Origin: Acidobacteriota bacterium
Lineage (GTDB): Bacteria; Acidobacteriota; Terriglobia; Terriglobales; Acidobacteriaceae
Length of the DNA: 46,544 nucleotides
Assembly (NCBI GenBank): GCA_021781495.1
Contig: JAJXWS010000018.1
Coordinates: 1-46,544, forward strand
Direction: 5' to 3'
In this document: positions 9,553-18,268 of the stretch, in pieces
How the letters are laid out: each line of letters opens with the position of its first letter
Position numbering within the stretch: position 1 is the stretch's first letter
The notes under the pieces: model-generated
Database searches by the model: none
What the model was told of the DNA's origin: nothing
What the model saw: only the letters and a program-made list of their open reading frames with translations
Position numbers and translations under genes: made by a program

Positions 9553-12500
9553 CTAGAACGTGAGACGTCCACCGAACTCGAGTTGGCGCTCAGTGTATTC
9601 GCGAGTTCCATCGATCGCGCCAAAGTTGCTTAGCGGGTTGGAGTTGTTCACGCCGGAGTCCAGGTAACCGTTGGGGTTGGTGAACTGCGGCGTGTTGAAG
9701 ACGTTGTAGGCCTGGAAGCGGAACTCGAACTTGATCTTCTCTGGCAGGGTGAAGCTCTTGAAGAGAGCAGCATCCATGCCGCGATAGCCAGGCCCGTGGA
9801 GCACGTTGCGATTCAGGCTGCCGGGACGAATGGGAATGCCAGCGGCCGTGACCGGCGGAGGCGTAAACGATCCGGTGGCGAACCACTGATGCAGCGTCTT
9901 GGGATAAGAGACTCCCTTGACGATGTCCACGCGGTTGGTAAACGTGGAGTTGATGATGTTGCCGTTGGGATCGGTTCCCTTGTTGGTGGTGAGATCGAAC
10001 GGCGTGCCGGTTTGCAGCGTGACCACGGTGTCGAACTGCCAGCCGCCTATGGCTTCATCCAGAGCGAGCGGGATGTTGGAGCCGAAGGCCTTGCCACGCC
10101 CGAAGGGCAGCTGTGCCAGCCCGCTGAAGCTGAAGGTCTGGCGCTGGTCCTGGTCGGCGCTGCCGTAGTTGGCGGCCATGTCGATGCCCGAGGCGGTGAT
10201 GAACATATTCTGCCCCGGGCCGTTGGCGCCGGTGGAGAAGGCACCGTTGGAGTTATCGAAGGTATGCGACCAGGTGTAGGCGGCCGTAAGCTGCACGCCC
10301 TGCAATGCGCGGCGATTGAGGAAGACCTGCAGAGCGTTGTAGTTGCCTGAGCCGATGTTCGCGCCCTCCGTGATGGAGCCGCGCTTGGGATAGAGTGTGG
10401 TGGTGCTGTTGAGCACGGGCCCGTTGATATTGAACCACGTGGAGAGACGATCGGACTTGTCGCCTACGTAGGCTGCGTTGATGGAGGTGTCCTTGTCGAG
10501 CTGGCGCTCCAACTGCAGGTTCCACTCCATGACGCGCGGGGTCTTGTTCGTAGGCAGAACCGCGAGCAGAGCTGCGTTGACCGGGTTGGAGCGATCGACC
10601 GTGGAGCCGAAGATCGGCAGCGGAAGCGCGCTGGTGGCGTTCAGATTGTTGTTGTCGCCCGCAGGGCCCTGACCGGTGAAGGTGATGCGGAAAGCATTGC
10701 CCGCCGTGTACTGCTCATAGCCGTTGAAGTCAGGATTGTTGGAGAGCTGGTTGCCCACGCCTCCACGGTCGAGGAAGTAGAAGATGCCGAAGCCGCCGCG
10801 CAGGGACGTCTTGCCATCACCGAGCAGATCGTAGGCAAAACCAAGGCGCGGAGCGAAGTTGGTCTTGTCTGTCTGGATGATGCTGCGGCTTACGCCATTG
10901 CTGCCGGCCACGACGAGGGTCTGCGTGTTGAGGTTGAAGTCAGACTGCTCGTTATGGATTTCGTAGGGGTTGGTATAGAGGTCATAGCGGATGCCAAGGT
11001 TGAGCGTGAGGCGACGATTGAGCTTCCAGTCGTCCTGCGCGTAGTAGCCCGTTTCCCAGTTGACGGTGTCGAAGTACTGGCTGGCAACGCCGATGGCGTA
11101 GTCTGTGAAGCCGGCCAGCAGCTCAGACTGTTCAAAGCCGGTGAAGCGGCCGGTGCCGGGATAGTTGAAGCCGCCGATGTTGAAGTAGCCCTTGGAGTCC
11201 GGCGTGTTGAAGAAGTCTACGCGGCGATGAATGATGGAGGCTCCAACCTTGAAGGAGTGGGCTCCACGCACGATGGAGACGGAGTCTGCGAACTGGTTGG
11301 TATGCTGCGGCACCTCGTACGGACCCCAGTCGCCGGTGTACTCCAGCTCATAGCCGTTGCCGCCGATGAGTGCGCCGCCGCCGAGAAGCGCGTTGCGGTT
11401 GGCATTCAGGATTCCAAGGTTCGCGGAGACCGCGGTCCCCTCCATGGGATTGATGTACGCGTAGAACGGCCGCACATAGCCGTAGCGGAACTCGTTGACG
11501 ATGTGCGGGCTGAAGGTGTGCGTCCAGCCGGCTGCCCCGCCGCGGGGATGGTTGACGTTGGCGCCTGTGCCGTAGCCGGCAGGCAGATTGGGAAATTCGC
11601 TGCTCTTGGGATTCTGGAACTGGCCGTAGCTGTAGCGGACGAAGAGCAGGTCACGGCTGCTGACGTTGGCGTCGAGACGGATGTCGAAGTCGGTCTCGTT
11701 CACCGTTTCTTTCTCGTGGGTCTGGTAGTTCTGCACAAGGCCGTTGTGCGCACCCAGGCCGGGCGTGGGCAGCGGGAAGGCCTGCAGGTACTTCAACGCA
11801 GCTGGATTGGCGCGGCTGGTGGGGATGATGTTGCCCTGGAACGGCGCGCACGTGAGGGGATCGTAGATGGCTCCCGGCACGGCGCCCGTAACCGTAGCGC
11901 AACCGGTGGTGGACGCATACTGCGCAGGCGTGGTGGTCAGCGGATTGGGGTCAGCGAGGAGCTCAGAGAAGTCGCCGGTACGCTCAAGCGCTGTGGGCAC
12001 CGTAACCATGCCGGAGTTGCCGGGTAGCGCTTCGCGCACGTCAGCCAAATCGCCGAAGGCGAAGAGCTTGTTGCGCAGAATGGGGCCACCGACGGCAAAG
12101 CCGTACTGATGCTTGCGGTAGGTCGTGGTCTTGCTGCCGGGATTGAAGTAGGCGTTCTGCGAGTTGTTAGCGTCGAAGGCCTGGTCGCGATAGAACTCGT
12201 AGGCCGAACCGTGAATGCTGTTGGTGCCGCTCTTGATGGATGTCTGAATGATAGCGCCGCCGGCCTTGCCGAACTCGGCGGGGGCCATGGTGGTGTTGAC
12301 GCGGAATTCCTGAGTGGCCTCAATGGGCGGAACGAAGACGATGGTGTTGACGAGGCCGTCGTTGTTGTCAACGCCGTCCAGCTCGTAGTTGTTGGCCTGC
12401 TGACGAAGACCGTTGGTGGAGAGGGCCGTGCCGCCCACATCGAAGAAGCGCGAGAACTCGACGTTGCCGTTGACACCGGAGACTGCCGAACCATACGCGC

Positions 12501-13032
12501 CGCGCGTCATGCCCGGAGCCAGCAGGGCAAGCTGCGTGAAGTTGCGGCCGTTGAGCGGAAGCTGCGTAATCTGGTCAGACTGGATGACGGCGCCGGTGGA
12601 GGACGTGGACAGATCGACGATGGGAGCAGCGTCCGTCACCATCACCGACTCATTGACCGCGCCGGGCTTGAGCTTGAAGGCAAGAGTTACGACCTGGGAG
12701 ACCTGAAGGACAAACGGCTGGTTGACGGTCTCAAATCCGGCCGCCTTGACGGTTGCCCGGTAGTTGCCGCGAGGCAGAGCCTCAAAGTGGAACAGGCCGG
12801 CAGCATCGACGGCGGCGGACCGGGTGAGGCCGGTGTCTGTATTTGTAATTTGAACAGAAGCGGTGGAGACTACCGCTCCCGTCGTGTCCTGTACGGTGCC
12901 GCGAATGCTGCCGAGATCAGACTGTGCGAACAGCCGGGGCAGCAACAGGCAGGACAGCAGAGCCACCAGGACCGCGGCCGAATAACGCAGGCGACGGTGC
13001 CCGGTTGGCATGGGCATGAATCCCTTGAACAT
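9553..13032 (-). CDS. Oar-like TonB-dependent outer-membrane receptor with carboxypeptidase-regulatory domain
   Basis: 1159 residues from ATG 13032, preceded by GGAGG at good spacing; a TTG 15 bases upstream overlaps that site and is unlikely. Signal peptide about residues 1-37 (LLPRLFAQ end). Residues about 40-125 form a carboxypeptidase-D regulatory-like fold (IRGTVQDTTGAVV start). A plug domain follows (LPLNGRNFTQLALLAPG; YELDGVDNND), and the rest is rich in alternating aromatic beta-barrel strands ending in LEFGGRLTF, the terminal aromatic signature of outer-membrane proteins. Such receptors are numerous in Acidobacteria. Position next to two GH13 enzymes suggests it takes up glucans or cyclodextrins, but no SusD-like partner is present. 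Energy would come from TonB-ExbBD, not encoded here. Confidence 0.92.
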   Translation of the reverse strand: MFKGFMPMPTGHRRLRYSAAVLVALLSCLLLPRLFAQSDLGSIRGTVQDTTGAVVSTASVQITNTDTGLTRSAAVDAAGLFHFEALPRGNYRATVKAAGFETVNQPFVLQVSQVVTLAFKLKPGAVNESVMVTDAAPIVDLSTSSTGAVIQSDQITQLPLNGRNFTQLALLAPGMTRGAYGSAVSGVNGNVEFSRFFDVGGTALSTNGLRQQANNYELDGVDNNDGLVNTIVFVPPIEATQEFRVNTTMAPAEFGKAGGAIIQTSIKSGTNSIHGSAYEFYRDQAFDANNSQNAYFNPGSKTTTYRKHQYGFAVGGPILRNKLFAFGDLADVREALPGNSGMVTVPTALERTGDFSELLADPNPLTTTPAQYASTTGCATVTGAVPGAIYDPLTCAPFQGNIIPTSRANPAALKYLQAFPLPTPGLGAHNGLVQNYQTHEKETVNETDFDIRLDANVSSRDLLFVRYSYGQFQNPKSSEFPNLPAGYGTGANVNHPRGGAAGWTHTFSPHIVNEFRYGYVRPFYAYINPMEGTAVSANLGILNANRNALLGGGALIGGNGYELEYTGDWGPYEVPQHTNQFADSVSIVRGAHSFKVGASIIHRRVDFFNTPDSKGYFNIGGFNYPGTGRFTGFEQSELLAGFTDYAIGVASQYFDTVNWETGYYAQDDWKLNRRLTLNLGIRYDLYTNPYEIHNEQSDFNLNTQTLVVAGSNGVSRSIIQTDKTNFAPRLGFAYDLLGDGKTSLRGGFGIFYFLDRGGVGNQLSNNPDFNGYEQYTAGNAFRITFTGQGPAGDNNNLNATSALPLPIFGSTVDRSNPVNAALLAVLPTNKTPRVMEWNLQLERQLDKDTSINAAYVGDKSDRLSTWFNINGPVLNSTTTLYPKRGSITEGANIGSGNYNALQVFLNRRALQGVQLTAAYTWSHTFDNSNGAFSTGANGPGQNMFITASGIDMAANYGSADQDQRQTFSFSGLAQLPFGRGKAFGSNIPLALDEAIGGWQFDTVVTLQTGTPFDLTTNKGTDPNGNIINSTFTNRVDIVKGVSYPKTLHQWFATGSFTPPPVTAAGIPIRPGSLNRNVLHGPGYRGMDAALFKSFTLPEKIKFEFRFQAYNVFNTPQFTNPNGYLDSGVNNSNPLSNFGAIDGTREYTERQLEFGGRLTF

Positions 13033-13337
13033 CACTGTTTCCTCCAAGAAATGCTTGATTGCTGGGTACGAATCGCGACTCCCGGATGCGACCGCTACGT
13101 GTCACTCCGGGTAGCCACAGACGAAGAAACGCTTCGGCGACAGGGATGGTCAATCAACAGCGGGCCAATTCGCGCTCAATTTACACTCATCGAATATTTC
13201 GTTTATTTTCATATTTTTATGGGTACATATCTCCTGCCGGATGGTGCCATTTGGGCGCCATCCATCCGTAGATGGAGAGGGAATACATTCCTTCTGGCTT
13301 ACACTACGGTGCAGGGATCAGTCAGGGCCCGGTGACC
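13033..13337. promoter_or_regulatory. Divergent intergenic region between TonB receptor and CadC-like regulator
   Basis: About 305 bp without a gene. The stretch 13175-13235 is strikingly AT-rich against a GC-rich background and should hold the divergent promoters, but I cannot assign convincing -35/-10 pairs. An imperfect inverted repeat, GGATGGTGCC (13239-13248) and GGCGCCATCC (13254-13263), forms a 10-bp stem with one G-U pair and a 5-nt loop, about 75 bp before the regulator start. It could be an operator or a leader hairpin. Confidence 0.5.
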
Positions 13338-15488
13338 ATGGAGCAGGACAACGGCGGCGCAAGACGGGTGCAGTTTGGCCTTTTTGAAGCTGACTTGAAG
13401 AGCGGCGAACTGCGGCGCTCCGGCGTACGAGTCCGCCTGCAAAGCCAGCCCTTCAAGCTGCTGGTGGCCCTGCTGGAGCATCCGGGCGAGGTGGTTTCCC
13501 GGGAGACGCTGCAACACCTGCTGTGGGGCAGCGACACCACGGTGGACTTTGACCATAGCCTGGGCATCGCGGTAAACAAGCTGCGCGATGCTCTGGGCGA
13601 CTCGGCCGAGAATCCGCGCTTTGTGGAGACTCTGGCCAAGCGCGGCTACCGGTTCATTGCCCCGGTCAAGACGATCGACCCATCCCCTGCGCCAGCTTCG
13701 GCCGAGGCGGCCACGCCGGATTTGCCCGCTGCCCCAACCAGCCGGAGCAACCGGAATCGATGGCGCTGGGTGGCGGGCGCGCTGGCGCTGGTGATTCTTG
13801 CCCTGGCGGCGATTCTGTTCCAGCGCCCGCAGGTGCTTAAACCCTATCGGATTGTGCAGGTTACGTACTCCGGGCATGTGCTGGCAAATGATCTGGACGT
13901 GCAGAGCGTCTCCAGCTCGGCCAGCGATGGCGCGCGGCTCTACTTTTCGCAGATGAACGGCGGCAACCCCGCGCTGGCGGTTGCGCTGGCGGCCAACGGC
14001 GAGATCAGCTATATCGATCTGCCGTCGGAGATTGGGGCTCCGCTGATTGGGTCGCTTTCTCCGGATGGGTCCAAGCTGATTGTTCACAGCCACTTGCAGG
14101 CCGACCCGGAGCAGCCGCTGTGGATTGTGCCCACACTGGGCGGGGACGCGCTGCGGGTGCCGAATGTGGTGGCGCACGATGCGACCTGGATGCCGGATGG
14201 GCGACATCTGCTGGTGGCCAACGGAAATGACCTGGCGATTGTGGGAACCGATGGGAGCGATCCACATAGCTTTTTGAAAACACAGGGATTGGGATTCTGG
14301 CTGCGCTGGTCGCCGGATGGCAGCCGCCTGCGCTTTACCGTGCGGGATACGAAGAACCTGACGCTGTCATTGTGGGAGGCGGATGCGGATGGAAGTCATC
14401 TGCATCCGCTGCTGCAGGGCTGGAGTCAGCCGGCCAGCGAGTGCTGCGGAAGCTGGACCCCGGACGGCGAATTCTATGTCTTCCAGTCGTGGCACTCGGG
14501 GCACAGCGAGATATGGGCGTTGCAGGAGCACCCCTGGTACAGGAAGGACCGCGAACCACGGCAGATTACGAATGGCCCGCTGGACTATGAGGCTCCCAGC
14601 ACGTCTCCGGGGAGCCACCGGATCCAGTTTATCGGGGTGGACTGGCAGATTGAGCTGCTGCGGGCGACGCCTAAATCAAATGCTTTCCTTGCGTTAGAGA
14701 GCAATTTGAGCACGGCGGCGCTGGCGGTTTATTCGGCGGATGGACAGTGGGTTGCGTGGCTGAACGCCTCGGACGGCTCGCTGTGGCGCAGCCGGGCCAA
14801 TGGCACGGAGCGGCTGGAGCTGACCACGCCGCCGTTTCGCATCTTCAATATGAAGTGGTCTCCTGACCACAGGCAACTGGCGCTGATGGGAGAGGAGCCG
14901 GGCAAGCCGTGGAGGGTGTATCTGATGGATGCAGACGGCGGCAAGCTGACGCCCGCGCTGAATGAGGACCGCAACGAGGCCGATCCGGACTGGGCTGCAG
15001 ACGGCCAGACGCTGGTCTTTGGGCGTCCGCCGGACCGCATGGATATGGGCCAGCCCAAGGCCATTCATTTGTTGAACCTGCAGACGCACCAGGTGACGGA
15101 GGTTCCGGGATCAGCCGGGTTGTTCAGCCCGCGATTCTCCCCGGATGGGCGGTATATCGCCGCAATTCGCCTTGACCAGAAGGCGCTGATGCTGTTTGAC
15201 CGGACAACGGAACGCTGGACCACGCTGGCGGTTCACGGCGTGGGCGACCCGACGTGGTCGCATGACAGCCGGTTTGTCTACTTCCAGGATTTTCTGGAAC
15301 AGGGGAAGCCGATCTACCGCGTGGCGATCCCGGCAGGGCCGGTGGAGCAGGTGGCAACCATCCGCAGCCTTCAGCCGATTGCCGCGACCGACTACCGGCT
15401 TATCGGGCTGGCTCCGGGCGACCTGCCCATGGTGAGCGCGCGCACCTCCAGCGTGAATCTGTATCGCGTGGACCTGGACGAGCACTAA
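13338..15488 (+). CDS. Membrane-anchored winged-helix (CadC-like) regulator with extracytoplasmic PD40 beta-propeller
   Basis: 716 residues from ATG 13338 (AGGG about 10 bp upstream); a longer in-frame start at 13272 adds 22 residues with no matching domain. Residues 10-110 are an OmpR/PhoB-type winged helix (VRLQSQPFKLLVALLEHPGE; VNKLRDALGD; GYRFIAPV). A Pro/Ala linker leads to one membrane segment (about 143-162), and residues about 200-710 contain repeated TolB/PD40-type blades (SPDGSKL, SPDGSRLRF, SPDHRQLAL, SPDGRYIAA). The plan is that of CadC/ToxR one-component regulators: cytoplasmic DNA binding, outside sensing. It is divergent from the TonB receptor, so it is the best candidate to regulate the glucan locus. 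Such fusions are common in Acidobacteria; ligands are unknown. Confidence 0.85.
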   Translation: MEQDNGGARRVQFGLFEADLKSGELRRSGVRVRLQSQPFKLLVALLEHPGEVVSRETLQHLLWGSDTTVDFDHSLGIAVNKLRDALGDSAENPRFVETLAKRGYRFIAPVKTIDPSPAPASAEAATPDLPAAPTSRSNRNRWRWVAGALALVILALAAILFQRPQVLKPYRIVQVTYSGHVLANDLDVQSVSSSASDGARLYFSQMNGGNPALAVALAANGEISYIDLPSEIGAPLIGSLSPDGSKLIVHSHLQADPEQPLWIVPTLGGDALRVPNVVAHDATWMPDGRHLLVANGNDLAIVGTDGSDPHSFLKTQGLGFWLRWSPDGSRLRFTVRDTKNLTLSLWEADADGSHLHPLLQGWSQPASECCGSWTPDGEFYVFQSWHSGHSEIWALQEHPWYRKDREPRQITNGPLDYEAPSTSPGSHRIQFIGVDWQIELLRATPKSNAFLALESNLSTAALAVYSADGQWVAWLNASDGSLWRSRANGTERLELTTPPFRIFNMKWSPDHRQLALMGEEPGKPWRVYLMDADGGKLTPALNEDRNEADPDWAADGQTLVFGRPPDRMDMGQPKAIHLLNLQTHQVTEVPGSAGLFSPRFSPDGRYIAAIRLDQKALMLFDRTTERWTTLAVHGVGDPTWSHDSRFVYFQDFLEQGKPIYRVAIPAGPVEQVATIRSLQPIAATDYRLIGLAPGDLPMVSARTSSVNLYRVDLDEH

Positions 15489-15767
15489 GCCGGGCAGCAC
15501 ATCCATGTATATTGATGGCCTGCGAGGAGCCGGCTCCTGGAGCGGTGCTCCCGCGCCTGCCTGGGCGATTCCGGGCCATCTCCGGGTTATTTTGGGGCAA
15601 TCCGGTTGCAATCCTTTTGGAATCCTCACAGTCGCGATTTGTGTTTTGGGGCATAATCTCCGGGGCGGTGCGGACAGGCTGAACCGGGGGGGTTCAAGCC
15701 CCGGGGAGCAGTGCTGCCGAAAAAATCCTGCGTCCTGTTGTAACGAATACCCGGCAAGGGGACTTTT
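15489..15767 (+). promoter_or_regulatory. Leader/promoter region of the RND operon
   Basis: 279 bp without a gene. It holds a 14-bp perfect palindrome AGGAGCCGGCTCCT (15525-15538) just after the regulator gene, perhaps part of its terminator. CATAAT at 15652-15657 could be a -10 box, but no good -35 is visible. A short hairpin CCGGGG...CCCCGG follows at about 15679-15698. The operator-like palindrome at 15731-15750 and the AAGGGG ribosome-binding site (15756-15761) end the region. Confidence 0.4.
15731..15750 (+). promoter_or_regulatory. Operator-like palindrome upstream of the RND operon (GTTRCAAC family)
   Basis: The minus-strand reading is GTATTCGTTACAACAGGACG. It matches the sites before pirin (44613-44632) and yceI (45343-45362) at most positions: shared consensus RTATTYGTTRCAACARG. 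It lies 17 bp before the start codon of the outer-membrane factor and just before its ribosome-binding site, a position suited to repression. The left half is less symmetric than in the other two copies. Confidence 0.55.
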
Positions 15768-17159
15768 ATGAGTTGCATGATCACCCCAAGGACACTTCTC
15801 CCGATGCGAATGCGCTTTCGTCGAACGCATGGTCTGGCCTTGATGCTATTGCTGGCCGGCTCGGCTGCCATTGCTCAGGAGCCGCTGACACTGCAGCAGG
15901 CCATCCAGCAGGCGCTGGGGCAGAGCCCGGATGCAGCCGTGGCTCGCGCCGACAGCGAAGAGGCAAAGGCCAATGCTTCCCTGGCCCGCACCCAACTGTT
16001 TCCACAAATGAACTTTACCGAGGATATGTCGCGGGGCAACGACCCCGTGTATGTCTTTGGCGCCAAGCTGCGGCAGCACCAGTTTACGCAGGCAGACTTT
16101 GCCGAGAATGCGCTGAACCGGCCGCTGCCGATTGGCAACTTTGCCACGCGCTTCTCCGGCTCGTGGATGGCCTTTGACACGTTCCGCACGCAGAAGACGA
16201 TTCGCAGCGCGGACCTGATGCGCAAGAGCGCGGACTCCTCAGCGAAGGCCGTGAACCAGAAGATCGTCTTCGATGTGGTGCAGGCGTACCAGTCCGTGCT
16301 GTACGCCGAGCGGCAGATTGCCGTTACGCAGCACGAGCAGGAGACGGCGGCGGCGCTGATGTCTTCCGTGCAGGACCGCGTGAAGGCGGGGCTGGCGGTG
16401 GAGTCGGACCTGATGTCGGCCCAGGTGAACGTGGCGGCGCGCAAGCAGGAGTTGATTGCCGCGCAGGGCGGGCTGGAGCTGGCCTGGGCGCAGTTGCGCG
16501 TGGCCATGGGCGCTCCCAACCTGGCAGAGACCCAGCTGAAGGCGATTGAGCCGCGTACATTTCCTGCGACAACGCTGGATGAGGAGCTGACGACAGCAGC
16601 CAGGACGCGCCCGGACCTGATGGCACTGGGGCAGGCGCAGTCGGCGCAGGCGGCGGCGGTGAGTGCGGCCAAGCTGAGCTTTGGCCCGCATGTGAGCGCC
16701 TACGGCAACTGGGAGGAAGACCGGCCCTCGTTTGGCAGCTCCGGCGGCAACAACTGGGTGGCCGGAGTGCAGGTGGGCATTGACATATTGCCCCTGGGCA
16801 AGCGCGCCCAGCTGGCGCGGGAGACTGCGGCCAAGCAGCGCGTGGATGCGCAGATGGCGTCGTATCAGCAGAACATCCGGCTGCAGGTGAGCCAGGCGCA
16901 CATTCAGCGGCAGACGGCGCAACTCTCACTGGAGACGGCGCGCGCCGCAATGGATCAGTCCGCGGAGAGCCTGCGCATCCTGCGCAATCGCTATGGCGCG
17001 GGGTTGGCGACGATGACGGACCTGCTGAGCGCGGAAGATGCACAGCGCCAGAGCCAGACCAACTATTGGCATGCGGTGTACGGCAATGCCGTGGCGTATG
17101 CCCAACTGTTATTCGCGACAGGGACACTGACTCCTGATGCGGCGGAGGTTTTGCAATGA
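15768..17159 (+). CDS. TolC/OprM-type outer membrane efflux protein
   Basis: 463 residues from ATG 15768, 6 bp after AAGGGG. An N-terminal signal peptide ends near SAAIAQ. Two outer-membrane-efflux repeats follow, starting with EPLTLQQAIQQALGQSPD, with long Ala/Gln-rich helices and the second repeat near residues 285-455 (RNRYGAGLATMTDLLSAEDA is the usual late motif). It should be the trimeric outer-membrane duct of the tripartite pump. It is the first gene of the operon and overlaps the adaptor gene by ATGA. A palindromic site directly upstream suggests the whole operon is repressor-controlled. Confidence 0.93.
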   Translation: MSCMITPRTLLPMRMRFRRTHGLALMLLLAGSAAIAQEPLTLQQAIQQALGQSPDAAVARADSEEAKANASLARTQLFPQMNFTEDMSRGNDPVYVFGAKLRQHQFTQADFAENALNRPLPIGNFATRFSGSWMAFDTFRTQKTIRSADLMRKSADSSAKAVNQKIVFDVVQAYQSVLYAERQIAVTQHEQETAAALMSSVQDRVKAGLAVESDLMSAQVNVAARKQELIAAQGGLELAWAQLRVAMGAPNLAETQLKAIEPRTFPATTLDEELTTAARTRPDLMALGQAQSAQAAAVSAAKLSFGPHVSAYGNWEEDRPSFGSSGGNNWVAGVQVGIDILPLGKRAQLARETAAKQRVDAQMASYQQNIRLQVSQAHIQRQTAQLSLETARAAMDQSAESLRILRNRYGAGLATMTDLLSAEDAQRQSQTNYWHAVYGNAVAYAQLLFATGTLTPDAAEVLQ

Positions 17160-18268
17160 AGATTGTTTTGTCGGTTTGTTTGATCGCCGCCTCTTCGGCG
17201 ATGCTGGCCGGATGCAACTCCGGGGATAAGAGCCAACCGGCCGCGACGCAGACGGCCCAGGCCCGCGTGGTGACGAGCCAGCAGCAGCAGGCGGCGGAGG
17301 CCATCCGCGCCACGGGCACGCTGCACGCGCATGAGACGGCGGTGGTGTCCGCGCAGGTGGTGGGCCGCATCCAGCAGGTGCTGGTGCATGAGGGCGACAG
17401 CGTGCGCGCCGGGCAAACGCTGGCGGTGCTGGATGACGCCACGCTGCGCGCAGCCGTGGAGCAGGCGCAATCTGGCGTGAAGGCCGCCGAGAACCAGCAG
17501 GCAGCAGCGCAGACCAATGCAGCACTGGCAGCCAGCACGCTGGCGCGCTACCAGCAGTTGCAGTCGCAGAAGAGCGTGAGCCCGCAGGAACTGGATGAAG
17601 TGACTCGCCGCTCTGAGGCAGCCTCGGCACAGGTGGATGCGATGCGCGCGCAGAGCAACGCCGCCAAGGCGCAGGCAACCAGCGCGCAGACCATGCTGAG
17701 CTACACACGCATTCGCGCTCCGTTTGCGGGCGTGGTGACGGCGCGCATGGCCGACCCCGGCACGCTTGCCTCGCCGGGCGTTCCGCTGCTGCAGGTGGAC
17801 AGCGCAGGGCCGCTGCAGTTGCAGGCCACGGTGGATGAGTCCGCCATCAACATGATTCACATGGGCATGAAGATTCCGGTGCGGGTGGATGCCGCGGGCG
17901 GAGCCGATTTGACAGGCACCGTAGCGGAGATTGTTCCCGCGGCGGACCCGGCAAGCCACAGCTTTACGGTGAAGATCAACCTTGCTCCCTCCAAGCTGTT
18001 GCGCGCGGGCATGTATGGCACTGCGGAGATTGCCACGGGCACGCGCCAGGCGATTCGTGTGCCGCGCTCGGCGATTGTCATTCGCGGCTCGCTGCCGTGC
18101 GCCTACGTGCTCGACGGCAACGGCATTGCGCAGATGCGCTACGTGACGCTGGGCGCCGCACAGGGCAACCTGGTGGAGGTGCTGTCGGGCATCTCTGCCG
18201 GAGAGAAGCTGGTGGATGATCCGGGAGATCGGGAACTGGCCGGCAAGCGCATCGAGGTCCAGCCATGA
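17156..18268 (+). CDS. RND efflux periplasmic adaptor lipoprotein
   Basis: 370 residues. The lipoprotein signal ends in lipobox LAGC (Cys20). HlyD/AcrA-type order: half lipoyl domain ([20 protein letters not shown], about 72-91), alpha-helical hairpin rich in Ala/Gln (about 95-175), second half lipoyl ([17 protein letters not shown]), beta-barrel and membrane-proximal domain ending with [17 protein letters not shown]. It bridges the RND pump to the outer-membrane duct. It overlaps both neighbours by 4 bp, indicating translational coupling. Confidence 0.93.
   Translation: MKIVLSVCLIAASSAMLAGCNSGDKSQPAATQTAQARVVTSQQQQAAEAIRATGTLHAHETAVVSAQVVGRIQQVLVHEGDSVRAGQTLAVLDDATLRAAVEQAQSGVKAAENQQAAAQTNAALAASTLARYQQLQSQKSVSPQELDEVTRRSEAASAQVDAMRAQSNAAKAQATSAQTMLSYTRIRAPFAGVVTARMADPGTLASPGVPLLQVDSAGPLQLQATVDESAINMIHMGMKIPVRVDAAGGADLTGTVAEIVPAADPASHSFTVKINLAPSKLLRAGMYGTAEIATGTRQAIRVPRSAIVIRGSLPCAYVLDGNGIAQMRYVTLGAAQGNLVEVLSGISAGEKLVDDPGDRELAGKRIEVQP

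Noticed and set aside
9553-13032. SusC/SusD-type pair
   Set aside because: The receptor is of the Oar/carboxypeptidase-regulatory type, and no SusD-like lipoprotein gene is in the locus.
15525-15538. AGGAGCCGGCTCCT palindrome as an operator
   Set aside because: It is unlike the other operator sites and lies near the end of the upstream gene, so a terminator or chance palindrome in GC-rich DNA is likelier.
15604-15614. GGTTGCAATCC as a second operator before the RND operon
   Set aside because: Shares only the GTTGCAA core, with no dyad arms matching the other sites.
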